Shown: positions 24,915 through 35,165, counted from the stretch's first letter. The stretch: DNA of 64,000 nt from Kineosporia rhizophila (GCF_021277265.1 NZ_JAJSOH010000004.1:248001-312000), one strand, 5' to 3'. A program made the numbers and translations. Notes: generated by a model from the sequence alone, not told the origin.

Positions 24915-25924
24915 GCGAGGCCCTTTCCGAAGACCGGACGGCCGCCCCGGCGGCGGCGCCGGCCCGCTCCGGCGTGCTCGCCCGGCTGCGCGGCACCGAG
25001 GTGCGCAACCTCGGCCTGGTGGCGGTGCTCGCCGTGCTGGCCGTGATCGGGGCGGCCTCCAGCGAGAACTTCCTGACCGCCGACAATCTCGAGAACATCC
25101 TGGTCAGCTCGGCCACGATCGGTGTGGTCACGATCGGCATGACGTTCGTGATCATCGGCGGCGGCATCGACCTGTCGGTGGGGGCGCTGGTGGCCCTGGC
25201 CTCGGTCTGGGCCACCACCCTGGCCACCCAGTCGTACGGGCCGTGGATGATGGCGCTCTGCGCGATCCTCGTCGGGGCCGGCGCCGGGCTGGTGAACGGC
25301 CTGCTGATCGCCTACGGCCGGCTGGTCGCCTTCATCGTCACCCTGGCCATGATGGTGTCGGCCCGGGGGCTGGCCGCCCGCCTGGCCGACAACCGCTCCC
25401 AGGTGGTCACCGAGCAGCCGATCAAGGATCTGGCGACCACCGACGTCCTCGGGATCCCGCTCCTGGTCATCATTCTCGCCCTGGTGGCGACCGTGGGCTG
25501 GGTGCTGCTGAACCGCACCACCTTCGGTCGGCGCACCTTCGCGATCGGCGGCAACACCGAGGCCGCCCGGCTGGCCGGGATCGACACCCGGCTGAACACG
25601 GCCCTGCTCTACGTGCTCTCCGGAACCTGCTGCGGGATCGCCGCGATCATGCTGCTGGCCCGCACCACCACCGGCTCCAGCACCCACGGCCAGCTCTACG
25701 AGCTGGACGCGATCGCCGCCGTGATCATCGGCGGGACCCTGCTCACCGGCGGCCGCGGCACCCTGGTCGGCTCGGTCCTGGGCGTGCTGGTCTTCACCGT
25801 GATCACCAACATCTTCATCCTGAACAACCTGCCCACCGAGACCCAGAACATCGCCAAGGGCCTGATCATCGTCGCGGCCGTGCTGCTCCAGCGCCGCGCG
25901 AACCGCGAAAGCAGCTCCAGCTAG
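24911..25924 (+). CDS. Sugar ABC importer permease (RbsC type)
   Basis: 337 residues with about eight to ten membrane segments and the RbsC hallmark TIGMTFVIIGGGIDLSVGALVALASV. The EAA-like loop is AIGGNTEAARLAGIDTRLNTALLYVLSG, and GGTLLTGGRGTLVGSVLGV is also typical. The first 30 residues are an Ala-rich cytoplasmic lead. It forms the membrane channel with the preceding ATPase and the following binding protein. Confidence 0.95.
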   Translation: MSEALSEDRTAAPAAAPARSGVLARLRGTEVRNLGLVAVLAVLAVIGAASSENFLTADNLENILVSSATIGVVTIGMTFVIIGGGIDLSVGALVALASVWATTLATQSYGPWMMALCAILVGAGAGLVNGLLIAYGRLVAFIVTLAMMVSARGLAARLADNRSQVVTEQPIKDLATTDVLGIPLLVIILALVATVGWVLLNRTTFGRRTFAIGGNTEAARLAGIDTRLNTALLYVLSGTCCGIAAIMLLARTTTGSSTHGQLYELDAIAAVIIGGTLLTGGRGTLVGSVLGVLVFTVITNIFILNNLPTETQNIAKGLIIVAAVLLQRRANRESSSS

Positions 25925-25958
25925 GGCATTCCCGCCCACCCATCCCACGGAGGTTCCG

Positions 25959-27020
25959 ATGGACCGTTTCGCTCTCGACCGCCGGCGTCTGCTCGTCGGG
26001 TCCGGACTGCTCGGTGCGGCCGGCTTTCTCGCCGCCTGCACCAGCAACGAGCCGGAGACCGAAGACGCCGCCGCCACCACCCAGGCGGCCGCCACCGGCA
26101 GCGGCAACGACGAGCCCGGCCAGGAGGTGGTGATCGGGTTCAGCGCCCCGGCCGCCGACCACGGCTGGATCGGTGCGATCACCACCAAGGCCGAGGAGGA
26201 GGCCAAGAAGTACCCGGACGTCGACTTCCAGGCGGTCGAGGGCAGCAACGACGTGAACCAGCAGATCTCCCAGGTGGAGACGCTGATCAGCCGCAACGTC
26301 GACGTGCTGGTGATCCTGCCGTTCGACGGCAACGCCCTGACCGAGGTCGGGGTGAAGGCGATGGAGGCCGGGATCCAGGTGATCAACCTCGACCGGGTGT
26401 TCTCCTCGCCCCGGGGTGCGCGCACCTGGATCGGCGGCGACAACTACGGCATGGGCGCCGCGGCCGGGTACTTCCTGGTGCAGCAGCTGCAGGCGAAGGG
26501 CGTGAAGAACCCGGTGATCGGCGAGGTCCAGGGCATCGCCGACCTGCCGCTCACCCAGGACCGCAGCAAGGGCTTCGCCGAGGCCCTGGCGACCGCCGGG
26601 TTCAAGGTCTCCAACCAGGTCAGCGCCCAGTTCACGGTCGAGTCCGGGCAGCAGGTGACCAGCAACCTGCTGCAGGCCGCGCCGAAGCTCGACGCGCTCT
26701 GGAACCACGACGACGACCAGGGCCTGGGCGTGCTGGCGGCGATCGACCAGGCCGGGCGGGACGAGTTCATCATGGTCGGCGGGGCCGGCTCGAAGAACAT
26801 GATGGACCTGATCAAGGCCGACTCCGGGGTGGTCAAGGCGACCGTCACCTACCCGCCGAGCATGGCCGCCTCGGCGGTCAAGCTGGCCCGGCTGGTGGGG
26901 CAGAACAAGGGGATGTCCGACCTGGTCGAGCTCGGGGTGCCCGCCTCGATCACGCTGACCAGCGAGACCGTGACCAAGGAGAACGTGGACCAGTACCTCT
27001 CTCTGGGATTCGAGTCCTGA
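25959..27020 (+). CDS. Sugar-binding lipoprotein of the ABC importer (periplasmic-binding-protein type)
   Basis: 353 residues. A twin-arginine stretch (DRRRLLVG, residues 7-14) and hydrophobic core end in the lipobox LAAC, so Cys27 is lipidated. The mature protein shows the ribose-binding fold (IGFSAPAADHGWIGAITTKA, LISRNVDVLVILPFDGNAL, GGDNYGMGAAAGYFLV). It delivers substrate to the RbsA/RbsC-like pair. The Tat-type signal suggests export in folded form. Its stop overlaps the ATG of the oxidoreductase (TGATG). Confidence 0.93.
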   Translation: MDRFALDRRRLLVGSGLLGAAGFLAACTSNEPETEDAAATTQAAATGSGNDEPGQEVVIGFSAPAADHGWIGAITTKAEEEAKKYPDVDFQAVEGSNDVNQQISQVETLISRNVDVLVILPFDGNALTEVGVKAMEAGIQVINLDRVFSSPRGARTWIGGDNYGMGAAAGYFLVQQLQAKGVKNPVIGEVQGIADLPLTQDRSKGFAEALATAGFKVSNQVSAQFTVESGQQVTSNLLQAAPKLDALWNHDDDQGLGVLAAIDQAGRDEFIMVGGAGSKNMMDLIKADSGVVKATVTYPPSMAASAVKLARLVGQNKGMSDLVELGVPASITLTSETVTKENVDQYLSLGFES

Positions 27021-28216
27021 TGGCGGAAAACACCCTCGGGGTAGGGATGATCGGCTACGCCTTCATGGGGGCGGCGCACTCCCAGGCGTGGCGTTCGGCC
27101 GGGCACTTCTTCGACCTGCCGGCCACCGCCCGGATGACCGCGATCTGTGGCCGGGACCGGGCGGCGACGGAGGGCGCGGCGGCGAAACTCGGCTGGGAGA
27201 GCGTGGAGACGGACTGGCGGGCGCTGCTCGAACGGGACGACATCCAGATCATCGACATCTGCTCACCCGGGGACACCCACGCCGAGATCGCGATCGCCGC
27301 GCTGGCCGCGGGCAAGCACGTGCTGTGCGAGAAGCCGCTGTCCAACACGGTGGCCGAGGCCGAGCTGATGGTGGCCGCGGCCCAGCAGGCCCGGCTGCAC
27401 GGGGTGCGCTCGATGGTCGGGTTCAACTACCGGCGGGTGCCGGCCATCGCGCTGGCCCGCAAGCTGGTGTCCGAAGGCCGGCTGGGGGAGATCCGGCACG
27501 TGCGGGCCCAGTACCTGCAGGACTGGATCATCGACCCGCAGTTCCCGCTGGTCTGGCGGCTGCAGGCGGAACGGGCCGGCAGCGGGGCGCTGGGCGACAT
27601 CGGCGCCCACATCGTCGACGCCACCCAGTTCATCGTGGGCGACCAGCTGGCCGGGGTGAGCGGGCTGACCGAGACCTTCGTCAAGGAACGCCCGTTGCCT
27701 GCTGCCTCGTCCGGTCTCTCAGCCGGTACCGGAGGCGGCACCGGTGCAGTGACCGTGGACGACGCGGCCCTCTTCATCGGCCGGTTCGGCAGCGGGGCCC
27801 TCGGGTCGTTCGAGGCCACCCGGTTCGCCGGGGGGCGCAAGAACGCCATCCGGATCGAGGTGAACGGCAGCCTGGGCAGCCTGGCCTTCGACTTCGAGTC
27901 GATGAACGAGCTGCACCTGTACGACGGCACCGCCGCCGCGGAGACCGGGGGGTTCACCCGGATCCTGGTCACCGAGCCGGAGCACCCGTACCTGAGGGCG
28001 TGGTGGCCGGCCGGGCACCTGATCGGCTACGAGCACTCCTTCACCCACGAGATCGCTGACCTGCTGACCGATCTGGGCAACGGCACCGACCCCACGCCGT
28101 CGTTCGAGGAGGGGCTGCAGGTGCAGCAGGTGCTGGCCGCGGTGGCCGACTCGGCCGCCGCCGGATCGCGCTGGCAGTCGCTGCCCGCGCCGGTCGCCGC
28201 CACCAGCGCCGCCTGA
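27020..28216 (+). CDS. Gfo/Idh/MocA-family NAD(P)-dependent sugar oxidoreductase
   Basis: 398 residues. The Rossmann N-terminus VGMIGYAFMGAAHSQAW, the CSPGDTHAEIAIAALAAGKHVLCEKPLSNT segment (with the family EKP motif) and the C-terminal domain motif GDIGAHIVDATQFIVG are all typical of myo-inositol or sugar dehydrogenases. It starts one base inside the stop of the binding protein, so it belongs to the import operon and probably oxidises the imported sugar or a derivative. A Pro/Gly/Ser linker insertion (about 230-245) is not conserved. Confidence 0.92.
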   Translation: MAENTLGVGMIGYAFMGAAHSQAWRSAGHFFDLPATARMTAICGRDRAATEGAAAKLGWESVETDWRALLERDDIQIIDICSPGDTHAEIAIAALAAGKHVLCEKPLSNTVAEAELMVAAAQQARLHGVRSMVGFNYRRVPAIALARKLVSEGRLGEIRHVRAQYLQDWIIDPQFPLVWRLQAERAGSGALGDIGAHIVDATQFIVGDQLAGVSGLTETFVKERPLPAASSGLSAGTGGGTGAVTVDDAALFIGRFGSGALGSFEATRFAGGRKNAIRIEVNGSLGSLAFDFESMNELHLYDGTAAAETGGFTRILVTEPEHPYLRAWWPAGHLIGYEHSFTHEIADLLTDLGNGTDPTPSFEEGLQVQQVLAAVADSAAAGSRWQSLPAPVAATSAA

Positions 28217-28232
28217 TTTTCCCGCACGCGAT

Positions 28233-28266
28233 GGTTCCCGCCGGTGCTGGCACACCGGCGGGAACC
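28233..28266 (+). terminator. Hairpin after the Gfo/Idh/MocA gene
   Basis: Fourteen-base perfect arms, GGTTCCCGCCGGTG (28233-28246) and CACCGGCGGGAACC (28253-28266), with a six-base loop, 17 bp after the stop. There is no T-run, so it may be a partial terminator or a processing signal within the cluster. Confidence 0.55.
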
Positions 28267-28339
28267 CACCAGGAAGGAGAACAGCACCTAGCTCGAGATC
28301 GGAACGCCCCCCTGACCGCTCCAGTCTAGGAGACACAGC

Positions 28340-29467
28340 ATGTTCGACGCACCATCGCAGAACGAGCCATCAGCCCTGGCCAGAGCCCTGCGGCTGAACC
28401 GTCGTCAGCTCTTCGCAGCGAGCACCGGACTGGCCGCCGCGGCTGCCGTCGCGGTGCCCGCCCTGCCCGCCTCGGCCGCTCCGGCCGGCCGGGGAGGAGG
28501 CGGTTCGATCCCCCGGGGCAAGCGCGGGATCATCCTCTACACCGTGCGCGACGCCATCTCCCGCGACCCGAACGCGTTCAACGGCCCCTCCGGTTTCAAG
28601 GAGGTGTTCGAGGCCCTGGCGAAGATCGGCTACAAGCAGATCGAGTTCGCCGGCTACAACCAGCACGCCAACGCCCCCGGCGGCGCCTCGCTGGAGTCGG
28701 TCGAGGGCGCCAAGCAGCTGCGCAAGTGGCTGGACGACAACGGCCTGCGGGCCCAGGGCAACCACGGCTTCATCCCCTCCTCCTGGCCGTTCACCGACGC
28801 CGACCTGGAGCGCTTCAAGCTGCACACCGAGATCGCCAACATCCTCGGCATGCAGCACATCGGCACCGGCGCCGACCCGACCAACAGCGCCTTCAAGGCC
28901 GACTGGGACGTGGCCGCGGAGAAGTGGAACGCGCTGGGCAAGATCGCGGCGCGGGCCGGGCTGAAGCTCTACACCCACAACCACGACGCGGCGTACAGCT
29001 TCCTGCTCGACAGCGGCCCGGCCGACGCGGCCGGCAACCCCACGCGCAGCAGCGGGATCCGGCGGCTGGAGTACTTCCTCAAGATCACCGACCCGAAGTT
29101 CGTGCACCTGGAGATGGACGTGTTCTGGGCGCACGTGGCCCAGTACAAGTTCAGGGAGTTCACCGCCCCGGACGGCTCCACCCGCAAGGACCTGTTCGAC
29201 CCGGCCGCCACGGTGCTGACCGCCAACGCCCGGTTCCCGCTGTTCCACGCCAAGGACGGTGAGCCCGACCAGGACGTGCCCAACGGCTACAACATCGTGC
29301 CCTTCGGCACCGGGCAGATCGACTACGAGAAGTTCTTCCGCCGGGTGGGGCGCACCGACAGCCGTAACCCGATGGTCGAGCAGGACACCGCCCCGGGTGG
29401 TACCACCGCCCCGGCCCAGTCGCTGCAGCACGCGAGGATCGGTTACCAGCACCTGGCGAGCCTGTGA
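28340..29467 (+). CDS. Exported sugar-phosphate isomerase/epimerase-like TIM-barrel protein (Tat signal)
   Basis: 375 residues with AGGAG 9 bases before the ATG. The N-terminus has a twin-arginine signal (LNRRQLFAAST, residues 19-29) and a hydrophobic stretch ending in an ASA cleavage site. The barrel shows KRGIILYTVRDAI, IEFAGY, GLRAQGNHGF, LKLYTHNHDAAY and VHLEMDVFW, typical of the xylose-isomerase-like AP-endonuclease fold family 2. These are metal-dependent and often act on sugars or inositol derivatives. Export through Tat implies an extracytoplasmic, folded, metal-containing enzyme. Its stop codon overlaps the next ATG. Confidence 0.88.
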   Translation: MFDAPSQNEPSALARALRLNRRQLFAASTGLAAAAAVAVPALPASAAPAGRGGGGSIPRGKRGIILYTVRDAISRDPNAFNGPSGFKEVFEALAKIGYKQIEFAGYNQHANAPGGASLESVEGAKQLRKWLDDNGLRAQGNHGFIPSSWPFTDADLERFKLHTEIANILGMQHIGTGADPTNSAFKADWDVAAEKWNALGKIAARAGLKLYTHNHDAAYSFLLDSGPADAAGNPTRSSGIRRLEYFLKITDPKFVHLEMDVFWAHVAQYKFREFTAPDGSTRKDLFDPAATVLTANARFPLFHAKDGEPDQDVPNGYNIVPFGTGQIDYEKFFRRVGRTDSRNPMVEQDTAPGGTTAPAQSLQHARIGYQHLASL

Positions 29468-32400
29468 TGCCGGCTCGCAGCCTGCTCCGGATCAGGCTGT
29501 TCACCCTGCTCCTGGCCGGGGTGCTGACCTCGGCCACGGTGCTGGCGATGGTGCTGGCCAACCCGGCCTCCTCGCGGGCTGCCGACAACGCGGCGGGGCA
29601 CCACGGGGCCAAACCGGCGGCCGAGGCCCCCGGTGACCCGGACGACCCGGTGAACTGGGAGAACTACGAGAAGATCCTGCTCACCAAGGACACCGGGGAG
29701 CCGATCGACCTGGCCGTGCTGCCCGACCGGAGGGTGCTCACGACGGCCCGCGACGGGGTGGTGCGCCTGGTCGACCCGACCACCGGGGTGAGCTCCCAGG
29801 CCGGGAAGTTCGACGTCTACAACAACTCCGAGGACGGTCTGCAGACCGTCACGCTCGACCCGGGCTTCGCCGAGAACGGCTGGGTCTACTTCTTCTACGC
29901 GCCGAAGACGATGGACGCGCCGTACCCGGCCAGCACGCCGGCCGGTTCGGCGCCCAACACCCTCCCGGCCGGGCAGGAGGAGTCCTACTGGGACCAGTGG
30001 AAGGGCTACAACCAGCTCTCCCGGGTGAAGTTCGACCTGGAGAGCGGCAAGCTCGACCTGGAGTCGGAGCAGGTGATCATCAAGGTCGAGGTGCAGCGCG
30101 GGCAGTGCTGCCACGTGGCCGGTGACGTCGACTTCGACGCCGAGGGCAACCTCTACCTGGCCACCGGCGACAACACCCCGGCCAGTACCCCGGGGGCCAA
30201 CGGCTTCGCGCCGAACAACGACCGGCCCGGCTACAACCCCGGTTTCGACTCCCGCCGGGGCGCCGGCAACACGAACGACCTCCGGGGCAAGATCCTGCGG
30301 ATCAAGGTCGCCGCCGACGGGTCGTACACCGTGCCCGAGGGCAACCTCTACCCGGAAGGCACCGCCAAGACCCGACCGGAGATCTTCGTCCAGGGGGTGC
30401 GCAACCCGTTCCGGATCGATGTCGACCCGGAGACCAAGAGCGTCTCCTGGGGTGACTACGGGCCGGACTCGGCGGTGCCCAGTGCCGAGCGCGGTCCGAT
30501 GGGCCTGGTCGAGTGGCAGACCACCGGGATCGACAAGCCGATGAACTCGGGCTGGCCGTACTGCACCGGCAACAACTTCAACTACAACGAGTGGAACTTC
30601 GAGACGTCTGCCCCGGGTGAGTTCTTCGACTGCGCCGCGGGCGCGGAGAACAATTCGCGATGGAACACCGGTCTGGACACCCTGCCGCCGGCCACGCCCG
30701 CAACCCTCTACTACGGGGACGACGCGGACGACCAGCCCTGGCCGGAACTGACCGACTTCGACCCGCAGGGCGGTCAGGGCCCGATGGGCGGCCCGGTCTA
30801 CCACTACGACGCCGACAACGCCTCCACCACCAAGTTCCCCGAGTACTGGGACGACAAGGCGTTCTTCGCCGAGTTCTCGCAGGACTACCTGGCGGCGTTC
30901 ACGCTCGAGTGGCCGGCCGGCCCGGTCTCCAAGATCGAGCACTTCCTGCCCAACAAGGAGCTGACCGTCGGCAACCAGGCGATCACCGACAGCCCGATCG
31001 ACATCGAGTTCGGGCCCGACGGTTCGCTGTACGTGCTGGACTACGGCGACGGCTTCTTCCGGCAGAACCCGGACGCCGGGCTCTACCGGATCGACTGGGC
31101 CCCGGGCAACAAGTCGCCCCAGGCCCGGATCACCGCCGACCCGGTCAGCGGCAGCAAGGCCCCGCTGAAGGTGGAGTTCTCGGCCGAGGACTCGGTGGAC
31201 CCGGAGGGCAAGGAGCTCAAGTACGAGTGGGACTTCGACGCCGACGGCACGTTCGACGCCACCGGCGTTACCACCTCGTACACCTACGAGGAGCTCGGCC
31301 GGTACACGCCGATCCTGCGGGTCACCGACCCGGAGGGGAAGTTCGGCCTCACGTCCACCGCGATCAGCGTGGGCAACGTGGCGCCGACGGTGAACGTCAC
31401 CACCCCGGCCGACGGGTCGTTCTTCAAGTGGGGTGACGGGGTTCCGTTCACCGTGACCACGAACGACGCCGAGGACGGCACCGCGACCGTCTGCAACCGG
31501 GTCTCCTGGACCTTCGGTCTCGGTCACGACCTGCACGCCCACCCGCTCAGCCAGGGCTCGGGCTGCACGTTCACGATCAACACCCCGGCCGACGCCCAGG
31601 AGCACGGCGCCACCGAGAACATCTTCGGGGTGGTGGTGATCCGCTACACCGACGCCGGGGCGAACGGGGTGCCGGCCGCCACCGGTGAGGTCTCGATGAT
31701 CCTCAACCCGGACGTGCAGCAGGCCGAGTGGGCCGACGAGCAGAAGGGCGTCGAGATCGTGGACGACGCCGCGGCCGGCGGTCTGCGCAAGGTCACCTCG
31801 TTCGACGAGGGAGACCACCTCGGCTGGGACCCGGTGAACCTGGACGCCGTCGGGTCGGTCACGGTGGCCTCGTCCGGGGCCGGCACCCTGAAGTTCCACT
31901 GGGGTGAGCCCACCGCCGAACCGTTCGCGGAACTGGCCGTGGACAGTGCGGCGATCGCCGAGAAGACGGTGAAGCTCACCGAAAAGCCCAAGGGGACGGG
32001 CAAGCTGTTCGTCACCTCGAGTGGTGGGGTGATCCTCGACCAGCTGACGTTCGTCAAGGGCGACGGGGGTGGTGGGGAGGACCCCGACGACACCACGCCG
32101 CCCGCGGTGACCGTCACCGGGATCGAGGCCGGGGCGTCCATCGGTGACTCGAAGTCGGTCAAGCCCGCCTGGGAGGCGACCGACGAGGGTGGCCTGGACA
32201 CCGTCGCCGGCACCCTGGACGGCGCCGAGATCAAGTCGGGTGCCGAGATCCCGCTGTGGAACCTGGATCTGGGCAAGCACACGGTCAGTGTGACGGCGAC
32301 CGACAAGGCCGGGCTGAAGACCACGAAGACGGTCGAGTTCACCACGGTCACCTCGTTCGCCGACGTCAAGGCCCTGGTCACCCAGTTCCGCAAGGACGGC

Positions 32401-32595
32401 AAGGTGACCAAGGCCGGGGCGGTGCTGCTGCAGGCCGAGCTCGAGACGGCCCGTCAGCTGAAGAACCCGAAGAAGAAGGTCACGGCGCTGAAGGTGTTCA
32501 GCGCCTCCGTGACGAAGGCGATCGTGAAGGACGCCGATGTCCGGGCCGCGTTGAAGCGTGACGCGGCCGACCTGATCAAGCAGGTGCAGAAGTAG
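29467..32595 (+). CDS. Very large exported PQQ-dependent sugar dehydrogenase with PKD, CBM-like and C-terminal modules
   Basis: 1042 residues from ATG at 29467, overlapping the preceding stop (TGATG). An N-terminal signal/anchor ([21 protein letters not shown]) precedes a glucose/sorbosone-dehydrogenase beta-propeller (about 60-540: [54 protein letters not shown]). A PKD domain (about 548-640: [26 protein letters not shown]) and an Ig/CBM-like region follow, then an Ig-like repeat and a C-terminal helical FIMAH-like module ([19 protein letters not shown]). Such proteins oxidise sugars outside the cell using PQQ. I see no PQQ biosynthesis genes in the window. Confidence 0.85.
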   Translation: MPARSLLRIRLFTLLLAGVLTSATVLAMVLANPASSRAADNAAGHHGAKPAAEAPGDPDDPVNWENYEKILLTKDTGEPIDLAVLPDRRVLTTARDGVVRLVDPTTGVSSQAGKFDVYNNSEDGLQTVTLDPGFAENGWVYFFYAPKTMDAPYPASTPAGSAPNTLPAGQEESYWDQWKGYNQLSRVKFDLESGKLDLESEQVIIKVEVQRGQCCHVAGDVDFDAEGNLYLATGDNTPASTPGANGFAPNNDRPGYNPGFDSRRGAGNTNDLRGKILRIKVAADGSYTVPEGNLYPEGTAKTRPEIFVQGVRNPFRIDVDPETKSVSWGDYGPDSAVPSAERGPMGLVEWQTTGIDKPMNSGWPYCTGNNFNYNEWNFETSAPGEFFDCAAGAENNSRWNTGLDTLPPATPATLYYGDDADDQPWPELTDFDPQGGQGPMGGPVYHYDADNASTTKFPEYWDDKAFFAEFSQDYLAAFTLEWPAGPVSKIEHFLPNKELTVGNQAITDSPIDIEFGPDGSLYVLDYGDGFFRQNPDAGLYRIDWAPGNKSPQARITADPVSGSKAPLKVEFSAEDSVDPEGKELKYEWDFDADGTFDATGVTTSYTYEELGRYTPILRVTDPEGKFGLTSTAISVGNVAPTVNVTTPADGSFFKWGDGVPFTVTTNDAEDGTATVCNRVSWTFGLGHDLHAHPLSQGSGCTFTINTPADAQEHGATENIFGVVVIRYTDAGANGVPAATGEVSMILNPDVQQAEWADEQKGVEIVDDAAAGGLRKVTSFDEGDHLGWDPVNLDAVGSVTVASSGAGTLKFHWGEPTAEPFAELAVDSAAIAEKTVKLTEKPKGTGKLFVTSSGGVILDQLTFVKGDGGGGEDPDDTTPPAVTVTGIEAGASIGDSKSVKPAWEATDEGGLDTVAGTLDGAEIKSGAEIPLWNLDLGKHTVSVTATDKAGLKTTKTVEFTTVTSFADVKALVTQFRKDGKVTKAGAVLLQAELETARQLKNPKKKVTALKVFSASVTKAIVKDADVRAALKRDAADLIKQVQK

Positions 32596-32601
32596 GTCCG
32601 T

Positions 32602-32635
32602 GCCGCCCGGGTCCTCCTCGCAGGACCCGGGCGGC
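32602..32635 (+). terminator. Terminator after the PQQ dehydrogenase
   Basis: Fourteen-base perfect arms, GCCGCCCGGGTCCT (32602-32615) and AGGACCCGGGCGGC (32622-32635), followed by CTTTCTC. This is one of the strongest intrinsic terminators in the window. Confidence 0.9.
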
Positions 32636-32656
32636 CTTTCTCGCTGGGAGGTTCAG

Positions 32657-33661
32657 ATGGCACGACCGATCACCCTTTTCACCGGGCAGTGGGCCGACCT
32701 GCCGTTCGAGGAGGTCTGCCGGCTGGCCTCCGGGTGGGGCTACGACGGACTCGAGATCGCCTGCTGGGGCGACCATCTCGACGTGGTGCGGGCGGTCGAG
32801 GACGATGCCTACCTGCAGGGCCGCCGCGACCTGCTGGCCGAGCACGGCCTGAACGTGTACGCGATCTCCAACCACCTCACCGGCCAGGCGGTCTGCGACG
32901 ACCCGATCGACGTGCGGCACCGCGGCATCCTCTCCGACCGGGTCTGGGGCGACGGATCGCCCGAGGGCGTGCGCACCCGGGCCGCCGAGGAGCTGAAGTA
33001 CACCGCGCGGGCCGCGGCCCGGCTCGGGGTGAACACCGTGGTCGGCTTCACCGGCTCGGCGATCTGGAAGTACGTGGCGATGTTCCCGCCGGTCTCCCAG
33101 GACCTGGTGGACGCCGGGTACCAGGACTTCGCCGATCGCTGGAACCCGATCCTCGACGTGTTCGACTCCGAAGGCGTGCGATTCGCCCACGAGGTACACC
33201 CGTCCGAGATCGCCTACGACTACTGGACGGCGCAACGGGCCCTGGAGGCGGTCGGGCACCGGGAGGCCTTCGGGCTGAACTGGGACCCGTCGCACTTCGT
33301 CTGGCAGGACCTCGACCCGGTCGGTTTCCTCTGGGACTTCCGGGACCGGATCTACCACGTGGACTGCAAGGACGCCAAGCGTCAGGTGGGCAACGGCCGC
33401 AACGGCCGGCTCGGCTCGCACCTGGCCTGGGCCGACCCGCGCCGGGGCTGGGACTTCGTCTCCACCGGCCACGGCGACGTGCCCTGGGAGGCCTGCTTCC
33501 GGATGCTCAATGCGATCGGCTACGACGGCCCGATCTCGATCGAGTGGGAGGACGCCGGCATGGACCGGCTGGTCGGTGCCCCCGAGGCCCTGCAGTTCGT
33601 GCGCTCGCAGTTGTTCGACCCGCCGGCCGCCGCCTTCGACGCGGCGTTCAGCACCCGATAG
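32657..33661 (+). CDS. Sugar-phosphate isomerase/epimerase (cytoplasmic TIM barrel)
   Basis: 334 residues from ATG at 32657 with GGGAGG 6 bases upstream; an upstream start at 32600 lies in the terminator and is discarded. Metal-site segments [39 protein letters not shown] and HVDCKDA place it in the xylose-isomerase-like barrel family. There is no signal peptide, unlike the paralogue at 28340. It probably isomerises the imported sugar inside the cell. Confidence 0.9.
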   Translation: MARPITLFTGQWADLPFEEVCRLASGWGYDGLEIACWGDHLDVVRAVEDDAYLQGRRDLLAEHGLNVYAISNHLTGQAVCDDPIDVRHRGILSDRVWGDGSPEGVRTRAAEELKYTARAAARLGVNTVVGFTGSAIWKYVAMFPPVSQDLVDAGYQDFADRWNPILDVFDSEGVRFAHEVHPSEIAYDYWTAQRALEAVGHREAFGLNWDPSHFVWQDLDPVGFLWDFRDRIYHVDCKDAKRQVGNGRNGRLGSHLAWADPRRGWDFVSTGHGDVPWEACFRMLNAIGYDGPISIEWEDAGMDRLVGAPEALQFVRSQLFDPPAAAFDAAFSTR

Positions 33662-33726
33662 GCCGCAGAGACGGGTCGGAGGAGGGTCAGCAGAGGAAGC
33701 GCGGCAACCTTTGACAGACTGGGCGG

Positions 33727-34122
33727 GTGCGTAACCCGACCCGGACCATGGCCGCAACCGTCCTCGTCAGCGAGGCGCTGGTGATGTTCTTCGCCGGGCT
33801 GGTCGCCAAGTCGCTCTCCGACCTGTCGACCGGGGCGGCGCTGGGCATCAGCTGCGCGCTCGCCCTGGCCCTCCTGCTCACCGCCGGGATGCTGCGTAGC
33901 CGTACGGGTTACGTGGTGGGCTCGCTGCTGCAGGTGCTGATCATCGGGTTCGGCTTCTGGGTGCACACCATGCTGTTCGTCGGGGTGGTGTTCGCCCTGT
34001 TGTGGATCGTGTCACTCCGGATCGGGGTGCGGCTGGAGCGCGAGAGCGCTCAGCGGTGGGCGCTTCACGAGGCCGAGCAGGCGAAACGGGCCCGGGACGG
34101 GGAGCCGACCGAGCCGGCCTGA
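33727..34122 (+). CDS. DUF4233 small membrane protein
   Basis: 131 residues with four membrane segments (MAATVLVSEALVMFFAGLVA, AALGISCALALALLLTAG, YVVGSLLQVLIIGFGFWV, MLFVGVVFALLWIVSL) and a basic, polar tail. It matches the DUF4233 family that follows folC in most actinobacteria. GTG is preceded by CAGACT at exactly 6 nt, so it may be leaderless. No function is known. Confidence 0.85.
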   Translation: MRNPTRTMAATVLVSEALVMFFAGLVAKSLSDLSTGAALGISCALALALLLTAGMLRSRTGYVVGSLLQVLIIGFGFWVHTMLFVGVVFALLWIVSLRIGVRLERESAQRWALHEAEQAKRARDGEPTEPA

Positions 34123-34214
34123 GCCGTCCGCTCATCGCACCGGCCGACCGCCGGTCCGATCGCCGGGGACGTGGTCCGGGACAGTTCACGTTCACCTGGG
34201 TTAGCGTCCACCTC

Positions 34215-34877
34215 ATGCGCATCGTCATCGCCGGAGCCCACGGGAAGATCGCTCTGATCCTGGGCCGGATGCTCCACGACCGCGGCGAGGACGTGGTCGG
34301 GATCATCCGGAACCCGGCCCAGGCCGACGATCTGCGCGCGGTGGGGGTGACCCCGGCCGTGCTGGACCTGGAGAAGTCGGACACCGAGGCGGTGGTGCGG
34401 CTCCTGGCCGGCGCCGACGCCGTGGTCTTCGCGGCCGGAGCGGGCCCGGGCAGCGGGGCCCAGCGCAAGGACACCGTCGACCGGGCGGCAGCGGTGCTGC
34501 TGGCCCAGGCGGCCGAGAAGTCCGGCGTCCGGCGGTATGTGCAGATCTCCAGCGTGGGGGCCGACGCGGTGGCCGACGGCGCGCGGCCGGACGGGCTGGA
34601 CGACGTCTTCTACGCCTACCTGGTGGCCAAGCTGGCCGCCGAGGACGACCTGCGCGGGCGCGACCTGGACTGGACCATCCTGCGGCCGGGGGCACTGATC
34701 GACGGGCCCGGCACCGGCCAGGTGAAGCTGGCGCCGAAGGTCAACCGGGGGTCGGTCCCGCGGGCCGACGTGGCTGCGGTGGTCGTGGCCCTGCTCGACG
34801 CCCCGGCCACCGCCGGCAAGGTGCTCGAACTGGTCTCCGGCAACTCCGAGATCGCCGCCGCCGTCCGTAAGGCCTGA
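34215..34877 (+). CDS. NAD(P)H-binding atypical short-chain dehydrogenase (NmrA/SDR-like)
   Basis: 220 residues from ATG at 34215. The N-terminus MRIVIAGAHGKIALILGRML is a GxxGxxG-type nucleotide site in slightly altered form (GAHGKIA). DAVVFAAGAGPGS, YVQISSVGAD, YLVAKLAAEDDL (YxxxK) and WTILRPGALIDGPGTG match the extended SDR family a5 (YwnB/BVR-B-like). It probably reduces a small substrate or senses redox. TAGCGT 7 bases before the start suggests a leaderless transcript. Confidence 0.88.
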   Translation: MRIVIAGAHGKIALILGRMLHDRGEDVVGIIRNPAQADDLRAVGVTPAVLDLEKSDTEAVVRLLAGADAVVFAAGAGPGSGAQRKDTVDRAAAVLLAQAAEKSGVRRYVQISSVGADAVADGARPDGLDDVFYAYLVAKLAAEDDLRGRDLDWTILRPGALIDGPGTGQVKLAPKVNRGSVPRADVAAVVVALLDAPATAGKVLELVSGNSEIAAAVRKA

Positions 34878-34880
34878 CTT

Positions 34881-35045
34881 TCAGGCGGCCGATCCGGGGT
34901 CGGGGGTGTCCGGGTCGGTCTGCTCCTGGTCGGGGGAGCGGCGGGGCAGCGGGATCACGGTGGCCAGCAGGGCCGGCCGGTTGTCGTTCTCCACGGCGGC
35001 CGTCAGCACCGACGCCAGCACGGTGGTCAGCGACGGGCGTTCCAT
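34881..35045 (-). CDS. Small hypothetical protein, 54 residues
   Basis: MERPSLTTVLASVLTAAVENDNRP then LLATVIPLPRRSPDQEQT, with an acidic Pro/Asp tail. The ATG at 35045 has GGAGGAG at good spacing, which supports this start over the longer frame beginning at 35258. No family is recognised. It is divergent from ndk and convergent with the SDR gene. Confidence 0.45.
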   Translation of the reverse strand: MERPSLTTVLASVLTAAVENDNRPALLATVIPLPRRSPDQEQTDPDTPDPGSAA

Positions 35046-35165
35046 GACTCCTCCAGCTGCTTCAGCTACTGCTCGACGGACGCGGCCACGGGTGGCCGCA
35101 CGGTGTTCCATCGCCCGCGACCAGGCCGGTCCTGAGTCGCCGAACAGGTGACGGGCGGGGACCGG

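Noticed and set aside
29443..32280. 945-codon minus-strand frame opposite the PQQ dehydrogenase
   Set aside because: Antisense shadow; no domain and no ribosome site.
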